A stretch of DNA of 64,000 nucleotides, from NCBI RefSeq assembly GCF_010500615.1, contig NZ_JAAGNX010000003.1:248001-312000 (forward strand). The letters are read 5' to 3'. The notes under the pieces were generated by a model that worked only from the letters and a program-made list of their open reading frames with translations, was not told the origin of the DNA and did not search any database. The position numbers and the translations under genes are program-made. Shown here piece by piece: positions 46,522-55,900 of the stretch (position 1 is its first letter; each line of letters starts with the position of its first letter). This DNA comes from Oceanipulchritudo coccoides. GTDB taxonomy: Bacteria > Verrucomicrobiota > Verrucomicrobiia > Opitutales > Oceanipulchritudinaceae.

Positions 46522-47053
46522 AAGAGCTATGAGTTGAGAGATAGAGAGAAGAACGACAGCCGGGATGCTTTTTACAAATCGACTAGAGATTTTCTAAAAG
46601 CCTGATCCACTACTGTAAAGGTGAAACCGGAGAATCTTCGATAATGCAGAATCCAAAAGCTTCCCCCTTTTGGAAACTGATCACCCCCATGCCCTAGCCT
46701 AATGTTATCAAGGGTGAGAACCCTTTTTGAACCCTGAGACCACCCCCCTAAGCGCCCACAACTGTTTGCGCCCTGCCACGCCACCCAAGACCCCTACCTC
46801 CCAAAAACCAAAAAATCCATTTCCGCGGATTATGCCCCAGAAAAGGCTATGGGGGCTCGCGCGCGCGCGGGGGAATTCGCTGCGGCCAGCAGGACGCCCA
46901 GGGAGGGACCCCAATTGATCAAGGAGGCAGAGGAATCCTATTGCCAAATTCCTGTCAGAATAGATTCCACTCCATACAACTGCTTACTTTTCCATTCCAG
47001 ATAAACAGCGGCACACATGTCCTAAACCGTTGTTTATAAGTGCTTTAAGTGAT
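46522..47053. other. gene-poor right end of the island
   Basis: About 530 bp between the beta-helix gene and attR. I see no convincing reading frame. It contains C-rich stretches (46690-46760), a short GCGCGCGCG alternating run near 46859 and no clear tRNA or terminator. It may be a decayed end of the element. Confidence 0.6.
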
Positions 47054-47076
47054 TTCGAATCCCTCTCTCTCCGCCA
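47054..47076 (+). repeat. attR core: displaced 3' end of tRNA-Ser
   Basis: An exact copy of 19728-19750, the tRNA-Ser T-loop to CCA segment, without the rest of the tRNA. It marks the right edge of the island. The 8-bp unit GGGTCTAC is repeated twice just outside (about 47083-47098). Confidence 0.92.
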
Positions 47077-47144
47077 TTCGGCGGGTCTACGGGTCTACAA
47101 CAAAAAGTGGGGAGTGCGTATTATTTTGATGTTTCATGCTGTGT

Positions 47145-47163
47145 AACAGGCCTCTGGCCTGTT
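47145..47163. terminator. perfect hairpin next to attR
   Basis: AACAGGCC (47145-47152), loop TCT, GGCCTGTT (47156-47163): an 8-bp perfect stem with a 3-nt loop, followed by TGGATTT. It has the stem of a terminator but only a weak T run. In the uninterrupted chromosome it would have lain about 70 bp behind tRNA-Ser, so it may be that transcript's terminator. Confidence 0.4.
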
Positions 47164-47198
47164 TGGATTTCCTCACTTTCGGGTGGAATCCCCCGTTG

Positions 47199-47558
47199 AT
47201 GGACTTGGGTAATCGATCCCTTCTACATCAAGTAGACCCATTCGGAATCGGTGAGGTACAACCATTTGCCAAGGGCGCCCGCACCGACCTTCAGGACCTG
47301 GCCGCTTCCCTTGGGGTCAGTTACTCCAAGTTCCGTGCCCTCTTCAAGTCACAAACCGGATACTCCCCGCGGGAGTTTGAAATCAGGATCAAGCTGAACC
47401 GAGCCAGTGAAATGCTTCAATCGGGCATGAACAGTGTCTCGGATACATCGGAGGAGCTCGGCTACTCCTCAGTTTATTACTTCTCCCGCGCCTTTAAGCA
47501 GCAGTTTGGCAAATCACCCCGGGAATGGGCCAGGTCAAGCCACCGAAAAGCCCCTTAA
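47199..47558 (+). CDS. AraC-type DNA-binding domain protein (no sensor domain)
   Basis: A 119-residue protein from the ATG at 47199 (MDLGNRSLLHQVDPF); an earlier start at 47136 would include the hairpin and adds unrelated residues. It consists only of the two helix-turn-helix units of AraC/XylS proteins: DLAASLGVSYSKFRALFKSQ, then TGYSPREFEIRIKLNRASEM, and SEELGYSSVYYFSRAFKQQF followed by GKSPREW. A full AraC regulator is 250-300 residues with an N-terminal ligand domain, so this is a stand-alone DNA-binding domain or a truncated remnant. It begins about 120 bp right of attR. Confidence 0.8.
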   Translation: MDLGNRSLLHQVDPFGIGEVQPFAKGARTDLQDLAASLGVSYSKFRALFKSQTGYSPREFEIRIKLNRASEMLQSGMNSVSDTSEELGYSSVYYFSRAFKQQFGKSPREWARSSHRKAP

Positions 47559-47736
47559 CTGTCAGATTTGCGGCTACTCCCCAAGCGACATCCACGACAA
47601 TCTTGCTGCCCTCCTGACGGAGATTCCCAGCGAATGCTTCCTCGATTCATTTGAGGGGGAATCGGTGGGCGATCGGACCCAAATTAGTGAGTCTCATTTT
47701 TGATGAGGTGAATTCGGCCAAAAAGGCGAATCACGC

Positions 47737-47976
47737 CTAGTGGGGAAACGGTGCGCCGGAGTTTTTCATCTGATACAACGCTTTTTGCTGACGCAAGCGG
47801 GCTATGGGAAGGGCACGTCTCAATAACTCCGCTTCCCGGTCATTGAGCGGGTGCCTCGGATCGCTGAGCAGGCTTGAACAATTCGAGCAAAAATGGGAAT
47901 GCACTGCCGGGGCTCGATGGCAACGGGCACATGTGATTTGGTCAACTGATTGGAAGGCTGTAGCTTGATAGGCCAT
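47737..47976 (-). CDS. small zinc-ribbon protein
   Basis: A 79-residue protein with one likely zinc ribbon: two Cys-x2-Cys knuckles in ITCARCHRAPAVHSHFCSNC (about 14-33). The rest is helical and charged (NDREAELLRRALPIARLRQQ). No known family; the start could also be a few residues upstream. It is convergent with the AraC-type gene and divergent from the secreted protein at 48246, with about 270 bp between in which I see no other gene. Confidence 0.55.
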   Translation of the reverse strand: MAYQATAFQSVDQITCARCHRAPAVHSHFCSNCSSLLSDPRHPLNDREAELLRRALPIARLRQQKALYQMKNSGAPFPH

Positions 47977-48245
47977 AGCAGAGAGTTCGAGAACTCAGAA
48001 TAATTCCCCTCAGCGTTCATGCAAGGAATTTCCTTATGTTATGCATAATTACACCCTAATTTTTGCAAAACAATGGGGATAGTGCGCAGGCGGCTACCCG
48101 CAAGGCCACAGCTTGAGATAAATTGCCCCATGTTGATGAAATTTCTAATAAATAGTGTAAGATACCCTAATAATCCTGCTCAACGCTTTGTCTAAAGGAC
48201 TTCACAACCCACAACACTCCGCAAACCACAAATCCAGTCACCAAT

Positions 48246-49544
48246 ATGAAGAAGTTATTCCTCCTGTCCCTGGCAGCACTTGCCACTACCCAACTAGCCC
48301 AGGCCCAAGTCATCAGCGAAATCGATTTGGACAACAGTAAGGTCGAAATTGTGAACAATACCGCCTCGACCGTTGATCTCACCGGCTATTTCTGGTGCAA
48401 TCGGGTCAACGGCAGCCCATTTTATCCAGCGGTCAGCGCAGCAGAAATCGACGCCGCCAACAGCACCGCCACCAGCCTGGTGATGGCTTCGGGCGAAATC
48501 CTGGTCTTCCAGCTGACCTCAGCCTTTCTCCCTGCTTCCGGGGGCGAGCTGGGGCTGTACAACACCAATTCCTTTGGTTCCCGTGCAGCACTTGTTGACT
48601 ATGTCAACTACGGCACCAGCACAGGCGTTCGCGATACGGTTGCCGTCCAATCCCCTGCCATCTGGGAATCCAATGCGGCCGTCGACCTGAGCGGAGCGGC
48701 TCCGGGAGAGACTATCCAACTGCTTGGAGGCACCGCTGGAGACAGCGTCAATGATTACATCGTCGCCGCTGGCACGATCGGGGCAGCCCAGTCCGCTAAA
48801 CTGGTTATCAGCGAGATCGACTTGGACAACAGTAAGGTGGAAATTGTCAATGTCGGTATTGGTCTGGCAGATCTGACTGGGTATTTCTGGTGCAACCGCG
48901 TCAATGGCAGCCCGTTTTATCCTGCTGTCAGCGCGAGCGACATTGACGGTGCAAACAGTGACGGAACAGATCTGATAATAGGATATCAGGAAGTACTGGT
49001 CTTTGACCTGACCTCCGCCTTTCTTCCTGCTTCCGGGGGTGAGCTGGGGCTGTACAGCACCAATACCTTCAGTACCCGCTCAGCGCTTATTGACTATGTC
49101 AACTACGGCACGAGCACAGGCGTTCGCGATACGGTTGCCGTCCAATCCCCTGCCATCTGGGAATCCAATGCTGCCGTCGACCTGACGGGTGCAGGCCCTG
49201 GAGACAGCATCCAGCTCCGCTTCGGAGAACCCGGGGACAGCGTTAGTCACTACGAGGTGAAGACGGCGTCGATTGGAATTGCCCAATCGATCTTCGAGGT
49301 ACCTCCCCCACCCGGCATGGTATCCATCACTGACTTCGGCTTCATCGACAGCACAACGGTCTTTATCGAGTTTACATACGACGGCAGTCAAACAGTCGTG
49401 CCGGTGGAATCTTCGGTCCTCGGGGGCTTTACTGCCGTTTCCGACCGGACGACCGTATTGGAACCTTCAGGAAACCGTTTTGAATTCAGTGTGCCTGCGG
49501 GCAATCGCTTCTTCTTCCGTCTGGAAGAAATTAGCGGACCTTGA
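48246..49544 (+). CDS. secreted protein with duplicated lamin-tail-like domain
   Basis: A 432-residue exported protein with signal peptide MKKLFLLSLAALATTQLAQA. The mature part consists of two nearly identical 165-residue units (residues 22-186 and 187-350), each starting VISEIDLDNSKVEIVN and containing DLTGYFWCNRVNGSPFYPAV, SAFLPASGGELGLY and DYVNYGTSTGVRDTVAVQSP. The fold order resembles the lamin-tail domain (LTD) often found in secreted bacterial proteins. A third segment carries a variant of the shared tail (VPVESSVLGGFTAVSDR ... NRFFFRLEE). Function unknown. It is followed after 30 bp by the haloperoxidase-like gene. Confidence 0.85.
   Translation: MKKLFLLSLAALATTQLAQAQVISEIDLDNSKVEIVNNTASTVDLTGYFWCNRVNGSPFYPAVSAAEIDAANSTATSLVMASGEILVFQLTSAFLPASGGELGLYNTNSFGSRAALVDYVNYGTSTGVRDTVAVQSPAIWESNAAVDLSGAAPGETIQLLGGTAGDSVNDYIVAAGTIGAAQSAKLVISEIDLDNSKVEIVNVGIGLADLTGYFWCNRVNGSPFYPAVSASDIDGANSDGTDLIIGYQEVLVFDLTSAFLPASGGELGLYSTNTFSTRSALIDYVNYGTSTGVRDTVAVQSPAIWESNAAVDLTGAGPGDSIQLRFGEPGDSVSHYEVKTASIGIAQSIFEVPPPPGMVSITDFGFIDSTTVFIEFTYDGSQTVVPVESSVLGGFTAVSDRTTVLEPSGNRFEFSVPAGNRFFFRLEEISGP
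48309..49298 (+). repeat. 495-bp tandem duplication within the LTD-like protein
   Basis: Units at 48309-48803 and 48804-49298. The stretch encoding VNYGTSTGVRDTVAVQSPAI is almost base-identical in both, while other parts have drifted, which points to a fairly recent duplication or gene conversion. Confidence 0.85.
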
Positions 49545-49574
49545 CCCGCTTGAGAACTTGGTGATCCTCGGGTC

Positions 49575-52500
49575 ATGGGAGTCCTTTATCTCAGGAATAT
49601 TGCAGGGATTCTCAGTTGTGCCCTGTCCGTTGTCCCCGTACTCGGTATGGACATCGATGGCGACGGGCTACCGGATGATTTTGAGCTCCGCTACACGGAT
49701 CCCACCTCTGCCACCGCCCTCAATCCTGGGGATGATCTCGAACTCGGGGGTGCCGGGGACGGATTGACGAACCTTGAGGAATACCTGGCCGGGACTAATC
49801 CCCTGAATGAGGATACCGATAATGACACCCTATTCGATGGTGAAGAAATTGCCGGGACGGATTTTGTTCCTCCAACCAATCCCCTGAAATCGGATACCGA
49901 CGGCGACGGACTCAGCGACGGCGTCGAGACGAATACCGGGATTTTCATCTCCATCCGGAATACTGGAACTTCCCCCATTCGCGCCGATACCGACTTTGAC
50001 GGATTTACGGATAAGGAAGAAGCGGATGCCGGAACGGATCCGAGCCGCGACACCTCGGCTCCAAGTTTCCTTTTACGCTACTGGAAACTTGACGGGGACT
50101 TGACGGATGAACTCACATCAGACTCAGGCACCGCATCTGCATTTCCTCAATACACGACCGACAGACATGGCATTCCTGATGGAGCACTCGCCTTCGATGG
50201 AACGAGCTACGTTGAATGGTCCGATGGCAGCGCCCTCAATGCCCTGCAAATTGGAACCATTTCAATGTGGGTCAAGTGGATTGGAACTCAGGACGGTAAT
50301 CAGGCCGGCAGTTACGGAGCAGTGATAGCCAGACATGGGGACACTACCGGATCCCAGCAAATCCTCTCCCTTGACCGCGCTGATCCGGACAACGCCGTGG
50401 TCATCTGGAAACCTTATGGTGGAGCTGAAGGGGATATTCGACTCACCGGTACAACCCCTGTCGGGGACGGTGTCTGGCGACACATCGTGGTAACTTACCG
50501 TAACCGACGGCACTCTCTCTATATTGATGGCGTGCTGGAAGATACGACCATTTTTGCCGAGGGCACTTTCCTTGACGAGCCCGGCGGGGAAATGCCGATG
50601 ACCATTGGTGCATGGACCAGTAGCGAAAATTCCAATACTTCTGCTGTTATCGATGACGTAAGAATTTACCGCGGTAACCTCACGGCAGACCGCGTGCTGG
50701 CCCTCAAGCTGGATTCGGATGAAGATGGCATACCGGATTCCTTTGAATTGATGCATACTGACGGGACGTCGACCACTTTACTTAATCCCGATGAGGACTT
50801 GGAGGGGGACGGCCTGACCAACCTCGAGGAATTCGAGAACAGAACCGATCCCAATAAAGAGGACAGTGATGCTGATGGGTTTCTCGACGGTGAAGAAGTG
50901 GCCTTTGCCTCGGACCCTGCTTCCCCCAATGACATTCCAGTCCGTTCCATCGCCCGTGTTTGGAACGAGGAAAACCTCCAGGCAATCCGGCTCGCCTTCC
51001 CGGACCCCGCTGTCCACGCATGGAACTTATTCCATGTTTCTGTCGCCATGTGGGACGCATGGGCGGCCTATGACCCGGTCGCTGTCGGATACTTGTTCCG
51101 GGAGGATGCAACCACTTCGGATTTGGCGGAGGGCCAAAGGAAGGCGATCACCTATGCCGCTTACAGGATTCTCAGTCGAAAATACAATGCCTACCCTCAT
51201 CCGCTCACGCCATTGGAAAGCGCTGAAGCCAGTCAGGCCTCCTTTGACAAGGTGATGCGTCAACTCGGCTACGATCCGAATATCACAACCACTTTGGGAA
51301 GCAGCCCCGAAGCAATCGGGAATCGCATTGCCGAAGCCATCATTGCATGGGGGGCCTCAGATGGGTCCAATGAACTTCAGGGGTTTAGCGATAACACCTA
51401 TGACCCTGTCAATCCTCCCCTTGAACTCCGACTGCCGGGAACCACCATGAACGACCCCAATCGTTGGCAACCGCTCGAGTTTGTCCTGCAGTTTTCCCAA
51501 AATGGACAAGTCCTTGAATCCACCGTCCAAGGATTCCTCGGCTCTCACTGGGGAGATGTCCGGCCATTCGGTTTAATGCGGGAATTTACCGACGAGGTCT
51601 ACTTGGATCCAGGCAGGCCCCCGCAACTCGGCGATCCTGACTCGGACGATGCATTTAAAACTGGTAACCTCGAAGTCATTCGCTTCAGCAGCTATCTGGA
51701 TCCAGAAGATGGCGTATTGATTGACGCTTCGCCCGGTGCAATGGGCAACAATTCATTAGGGGCCAATGATGGGGAAGGACACGCGGTGAATCCGGTCACC
51801 AACGCCCCCTACCCGCCCAACTGGGTCAGGCGGGCTGACTTCGGCCGAGTCATCGCCGAATACTGGGCGGATGGACCCGATTCGGAAACCCCGCCCGGCC
51901 ATTGGAATGACATTGCGAATTCTGTCATTGACCATCCCGACTTCGAGCGCCGCTTCGGGGGGGCAGGACCGGAACTCGAGCCTCTCGAATGGGATGTCAA
52001 AATGTATTTCCTGATCAATGCCGCCCTGCACGATGCCGCCGTGGCTGCATGGGACTGCAAACGTGCATATGATTTTGTCCGTCCCATCTCTTCGATTCGC
52101 TACATGGGTGGACTCGGCCAATCAACCGATCCCAGCCGCTCTTCATTCCATCCGGACGGTCTTCCCCTCGTCGAAGGATTGGTCGAGGAGATTACCCTTG
52201 AGAGCTCATCACCGGGACAACGGCACAGCCACCTTTCAGACCACGTCGGGGAGATTGCCATTTACAGCTGGGGCGGTGAGCCCTTGTTCCCCGAGTCCCA
52301 ATTTACCGGAACAGAATGGATTCGCGCAGTCGATTGGTTACCCTATCAGCGCGACACGTTTGTCACACCTGCCTTTGCCGGATTTGTCTCCGGTCACAGC
52401 ACCTTCAGCCGCGCCGCCGCGGAGATCCTTACCCAGTTGACCGGTAGCGCCTTCTTCCCCGGCGGAATGGCCACCCACACGGAGGAACCAGGCAGCCTGG

Positions 52501-52916
52501 ACTTTGAATACGGGCCTTCTGATACCGTTGTCCTCCAATGGGCCACCTATTATGACGCTGCCGATCAAGCAGGTATTTCACGGCTCTACGGAGGCATCCA
52601 CGTTCCAGCGGACGACGGCCCTGGCAGAATAATGGGAGCCTTGTGCGGCTTGGGCGCATGGGACTTGGGCATTCCCTACTTCGACGGGAGCATCTTGAAT
52701 TATCTCAATGACATGAGCATCTCCGTGACCCCTCAAGAGGATCTCAAATTGGAATGGGATCAAATCCGCGGTTTGTATTATGAAGTGCAGAAGAGTACGG
52801 ACCTCATTCACTTCTTCCCCATTGGAGCCCGGGAACAGGCAACAGGTGACCGGAAAACCATGATTGTTCCATGGGACCGGAATAACGCTTATTACCGCGT
52901 TGTTCAAATGCCGTAA
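49575..52916 (+). CDS. secreted vanadium haloperoxidase-like (PAP2 superfamily) multidomain protein
   Basis: A 1113-residue exported protein. The N-terminal hydrophobic stretch (IAGILSCALSVVPVLG) is a signal peptide. TSP3 Ca-binding repeats (25-160) precede a LamG/concanavalin-like domain (about 165-375), more TSP3 (375-455) and a large haloperoxidase-like domain (about 460-1060). Vanadate-pocket motifs are complete: KRAYDFVRP (about 828-836), SGHSTFS (about 937-943) and RLYGGIHVPADDGPGR (about 1002-1017). They match the K-x6-RP, SGH and R-x5-H signatures of vanadium-dependent haloperoxidases and PAP2 phosphatases. Activity could be halide oxidation or phosphate-ester hydrolysis. The end (YYEVQKSTDLIHFFPIG ... 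NAYYRVVQMP) carries the shared tail. Confidence 0.9.
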   Translation: MGVLYLRNIAGILSCALSVVPVLGMDIDGDGLPDDFELRYTDPTSATALNPGDDLELGGAGDGLTNLEEYLAGTNPLNEDTDNDTLFDGEEIAGTDFVPPTNPLKSDTDGDGLSDGVETNTGIFISIRNTGTSPIRADTDFDGFTDKEEADAGTDPSRDTSAPSFLLRYWKLDGDLTDELTSDSGTASAFPQYTTDRHGIPDGALAFDGTSYVEWSDGSALNALQIGTISMWVKWIGTQDGNQAGSYGAVIARHGDTTGSQQILSLDRADPDNAVVIWKPYGGAEGDIRLTGTTPVGDGVWRHIVVTYRNRRHSLYIDGVLEDTTIFAEGTFLDEPGGEMPMTIGAWTSSENSNTSAVIDDVRIYRGNLTADRVLALKLDSDEDGIPDSFELMHTDGTSTTLLNPDEDLEGDGLTNLEEFENRTDPNKEDSDADGFLDGEEVAFASDPASPNDIPVRSIARVWNEENLQAIRLAFPDPAVHAWNLFHVSVAMWDAWAAYDPVAVGYLFREDATTSDLAEGQRKAITYAAYRILSRKYNAYPHPLTPLESAEASQASFDKVMRQLGYDPNITTTLGSSPEAIGNRIAEAIIAWGASDGSNELQGFSDNTYDPVNPPLELRLPGTTMNDPNRWQPLEFVLQFSQNGQVLESTVQGFLGSHWGDVRPFGLMREFTDEVYLDPGRPPQLGDPDSDDAFKTGNLEVIRFSSYLDPEDGVLIDASPGAMGNNSLGANDGEGHAVNPVTNAPYPPNWVRRADFGRVIAEYWADGPDSETPPGHWNDIANSVIDHPDFERRFGGAGPELEPLEWDVKMYFLINAALHDAAVAAWDCKRAYDFVRPISSIRYMGGLGQSTDPSRSSFHPDGLPLVEGLVEEITLESSSPGQRHSHLSDHVGEIAIYSWGGEPLFPESQFTGTEWIRAVDWLPYQRDTFVTPAFAGFVSGHSTFSRAAAEILTQLTGSAFFPGGMATHTEEPGSLDFEYGPSDTVVLQWATYYDAADQAGISRLYGGIHVPADDGPGRIMGALCGLGAWDLGIPYFDGSILNYLNDMSISVTPQEDLKLEWDQIRGLYYEVQKSTDLIHFFPIGAREQATGDRKTMIVPWDRNNAYYRVVQMP

Positions 52917-52956
52917 AGAAACTGCGGCTGATTCTCCCCCTCGAATTCAAACGGGA

Positions 52957-55900
52957 TCAATAAACAGACAGGGTCGCGTCCGGCCCGTCCTCGAGTAGCT
53001 CATTATGGAGCCGTATGAGCACGCCCTGATCCATATGAATCAGTCGCGAATCAATCTCGTGGGCTGAGGAAAGGTGACGTGCCCCAAATCCCTCAATCGT
53101 CCGCAAACATGTGTGGAACAGAGCATCATTGGAAGTGTCCACCGGTTCTTGAGGAACAGGGTTGTCTGAGGATTGGCCAGCAGAGGCCTTCGCGCTGTCG
53201 GAATTACTCAAAGTTGAAAAGAAGACCTGCCTGACCGGCCACGCGTCAAGGACCAGCGATGTATCCCCCAGGTGATTCGGGGCAATCAAGCCGCGGCCTG
53301 AAGCTGTGTGATCAACAGGGTTGCCAAGGGAAACCGGCTTGTCGATGGATTCAACAATTTCCACTTCCGGTTCACTCATTGAAACATCCTCCACAATTTC
53401 CGGGAGAACCAGGACAGGAACAAGAATGATCGGATCCGGATCCACACCATCTTCAGGAGCAAGGGCCGGATCATCCGTCTGGAAGACCACTTCGTCAAAG
53501 TCAGTTGTTCCGCTGAAACCGATTAATCCGTAGTCTCCGTCGGTTACCAAAGCATTGAAGGCATGGCTAAGGAGAAGGTTCCCGTTCAGGCTGACACTGA
53601 CCGTATTCCCCTTGAGAATAGCATCCAGTTCCTGGAGAGATCCAAGATCGAGTGTATCATACGTGTAGACCGCATCCACAACAACGCCCTTGCGTGTGAT
53701 GTGCCCAATCCTGATTTCGTCGGTCTCACTGGAAATCGTGATGAACTTGTAGTTGTCGGCATCGTAGTAATCGAAGACAAAACCGGATTCACCGGAGGTT
53801 TGCAGGATTGCTTGCAGACGGATCAGGGAAGCCGGGGCAACCTCGATACCAATCAGGCTGATCGCTGGATCATCCACCACGGTTCCTCGATACAGGCTGT
53901 TGCCGGCAGACCATGCACCGTCGACCGGGGTCAGGAAAAGGTTGTTGAGATCCGAATCAAAATTGTCTTCCAGGACAAAGGTTGTTTCCGGGGCTATGCG
54001 CTGGACAACCACATTATCAATTGCTGCGCGGGAGTTCTGTCCACCAAGTCCGATCATGCCGTCATTGAGGCCCTGCAGGATACCGTATTCATCATAGACG
54101 GCCTCAAACTCGTGCGTCAGTACGCTGCTGCCATCGACGACGAGAGTCACGGTCGTCCCGTTCACTGCCAGGAGGACGTTGTAAGGTGTATTGGACTTAA
54201 GGGAGCCAAGGTGCGGGCTCTGCACATCGACTGTCCATCCGTCCGCCGTGTACTGGCCGATCTCGAGCTTGTTAGTCGAGACATTGATACCGGCAAACTT
54301 GAAATCGGTGGAACTCTGGTAGTCAAAGACCAGGTACGCGTTGCTCTTGAAGCCGCCATTCGGCTTGACCGGATTCAGCGTCGCCATGACTTCATAATAA
54401 ATCGGGATATACGAATCGACATAGAACACGCTCAAGGCATCCCCACCAATACTTGCCGGCTCGACGTAATAGCTGCCGTTTTGAGTAGTCCAACTACCGC
54501 TGTCGATGTAGAATCCTTCCGGCTTACCGTTGTTGAAGCCGACTGCCCGGAGCACATCGCGTTTACCGCCGGCAATATTTCCGGGTTGTGGATCATCGGG
54601 AGCTCCCGTTTGATCCTGCCAGCCAAAGTCCTGCTGACGAACCATTCCAAGTTCACCTTCCGGTTCACCATTACGGGATACTTCCGTGCCTGAATCACTT
54701 GAACGCGTCGGATCGGCGCCATCACTTTCAGAGAGATCGTACAGGTATTCGGCAAGTTGTGGCTGTAGAGTCCGGCTAATCGTTGCTGCACCAAACGGTG
54801 CGAATGGGACGAGGAAGCTGTTGAATTCCCCTACCCAATCGATGAGTCGGTCTCCACCTGTGTTGGCAATCAGTACATCACGCCCTGCTCCACCGTAAGC
54901 AATATCCTGGTAGCTGGCGTAAGTGTCTGGGATATCATTGGCAAGCGGATCCGCACCGGTAGCAGTGCTATCGTGATCATCATCCGCATTGATCAAATCG
55001 TTCCCATAACCGCCGTAGAGGTGATCCTGTCCGGTTCCACCGACAAGCCAGTCATTGCCAAGGTCACCGAAGATCCGGTCATTGCCATCGGTGTATACCG
55101 TATCGATTGAGCCATCCGCTGTAAGGCCGAACGGAGCACCCGTGTCTGCCGCATCAAAGTTCGTGAAGTACTCACCGCTTGAGAGGATGATCTTCCTGAG
55201 CGGATTGTATTCATCGTAGGCTCCGAATTCCTCTACCCGAAGTGCTTCATATGCCAGCGCATTTCCGGGATTGTATGGAACCGTATAGTCAGAACGAACA
55301 TCGGTGGATGAGCCGCCAGGTCCGTAAACCGCGAACCAGGCCTCGGGTAGTGCTTCTGCCCCGGACACCAGATCATCGCCCGAACCGCCATGGAGGAAAT
55401 CATTCCCAAGCCCACCGTAAATGATATCGTCTGCATGGAGCGGATCATACAATGGCGTAAAGGCATCAAATCCAAAGTTGAATGGCGTGAGGTTAACGGT
55501 CTTCTTCAACTCGTTCTCCACATTGATGAGGGCCTGCTGAATCTTTCCGGGTGTTGTGATAACCAGGTTCAGATCCTTCGCATCAATTCCGGAGATGCCG
55601 TAAAGGGGTTCCCCAAGCTCAGTGTTACGGCTGGTATAAATCCGGCCATCATCACCGAGGACGCCATCATCGCCTGTGCCGCCTGAGATCCAGTCATGGC
55701 CCCAGCCACCAATCAAATCATCATCGGCCGCTTCGCCAAAGAGAATGTCATTACCGACCATTCCGTAAATCTGGTCATCCCCGGATTCGCCATGGATTTC
55801 ATCCGTGGCACCATTATCATTCCAGGCTGCGGAGAAAGCCCCTTCGCCCAACCAATCCGGGCCACCTCGGGTGTAGTCAACCAGCTGGACCGCACGCACA

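Larger units (their letters stand above)
19728..47076 (+). mobile_element. tRNA-Ser-integrated genomic island, about 27.3 kb
   Basis: The boundaries are the 23-bp direct repeat. Next to the intact tRNA, on the same strand, lie a tyrosine integrase, a hypothetical gene, an excisionase-like HTH protein and a primase-like Toprim protein: the replication/integration module of a satellite-like or integrative mobilizable element. No relaxase, T4SS, capsid, terminase or portal gene can be seen, so it is not self-transmissible on present evidence. Cargo comprises an extended type I restriction operon (24-32 kb), a repeat-bounded set of secreted and Sel1 proteins (32-36.4 kb), and secreted or membrane proteins up to 46.5 kb. 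Several genes (for example 21120-24096 and 41754-42936) look more AT-rich than the chromosomal genes outside. Confidence 0.88.

Noticed and set aside
46572-46947. Short open frames on both strands at the island's right end
   Set aside because: They overlap each other in low-complexity C-rich DNA and show no start signals or domain features.
53563-54693. 376-codon plus-strand open frame inside the RTX-like gene
   Set aside because: It is opposite LamG-like coding sequence that continues in frame on both sides, so it is a shadow.
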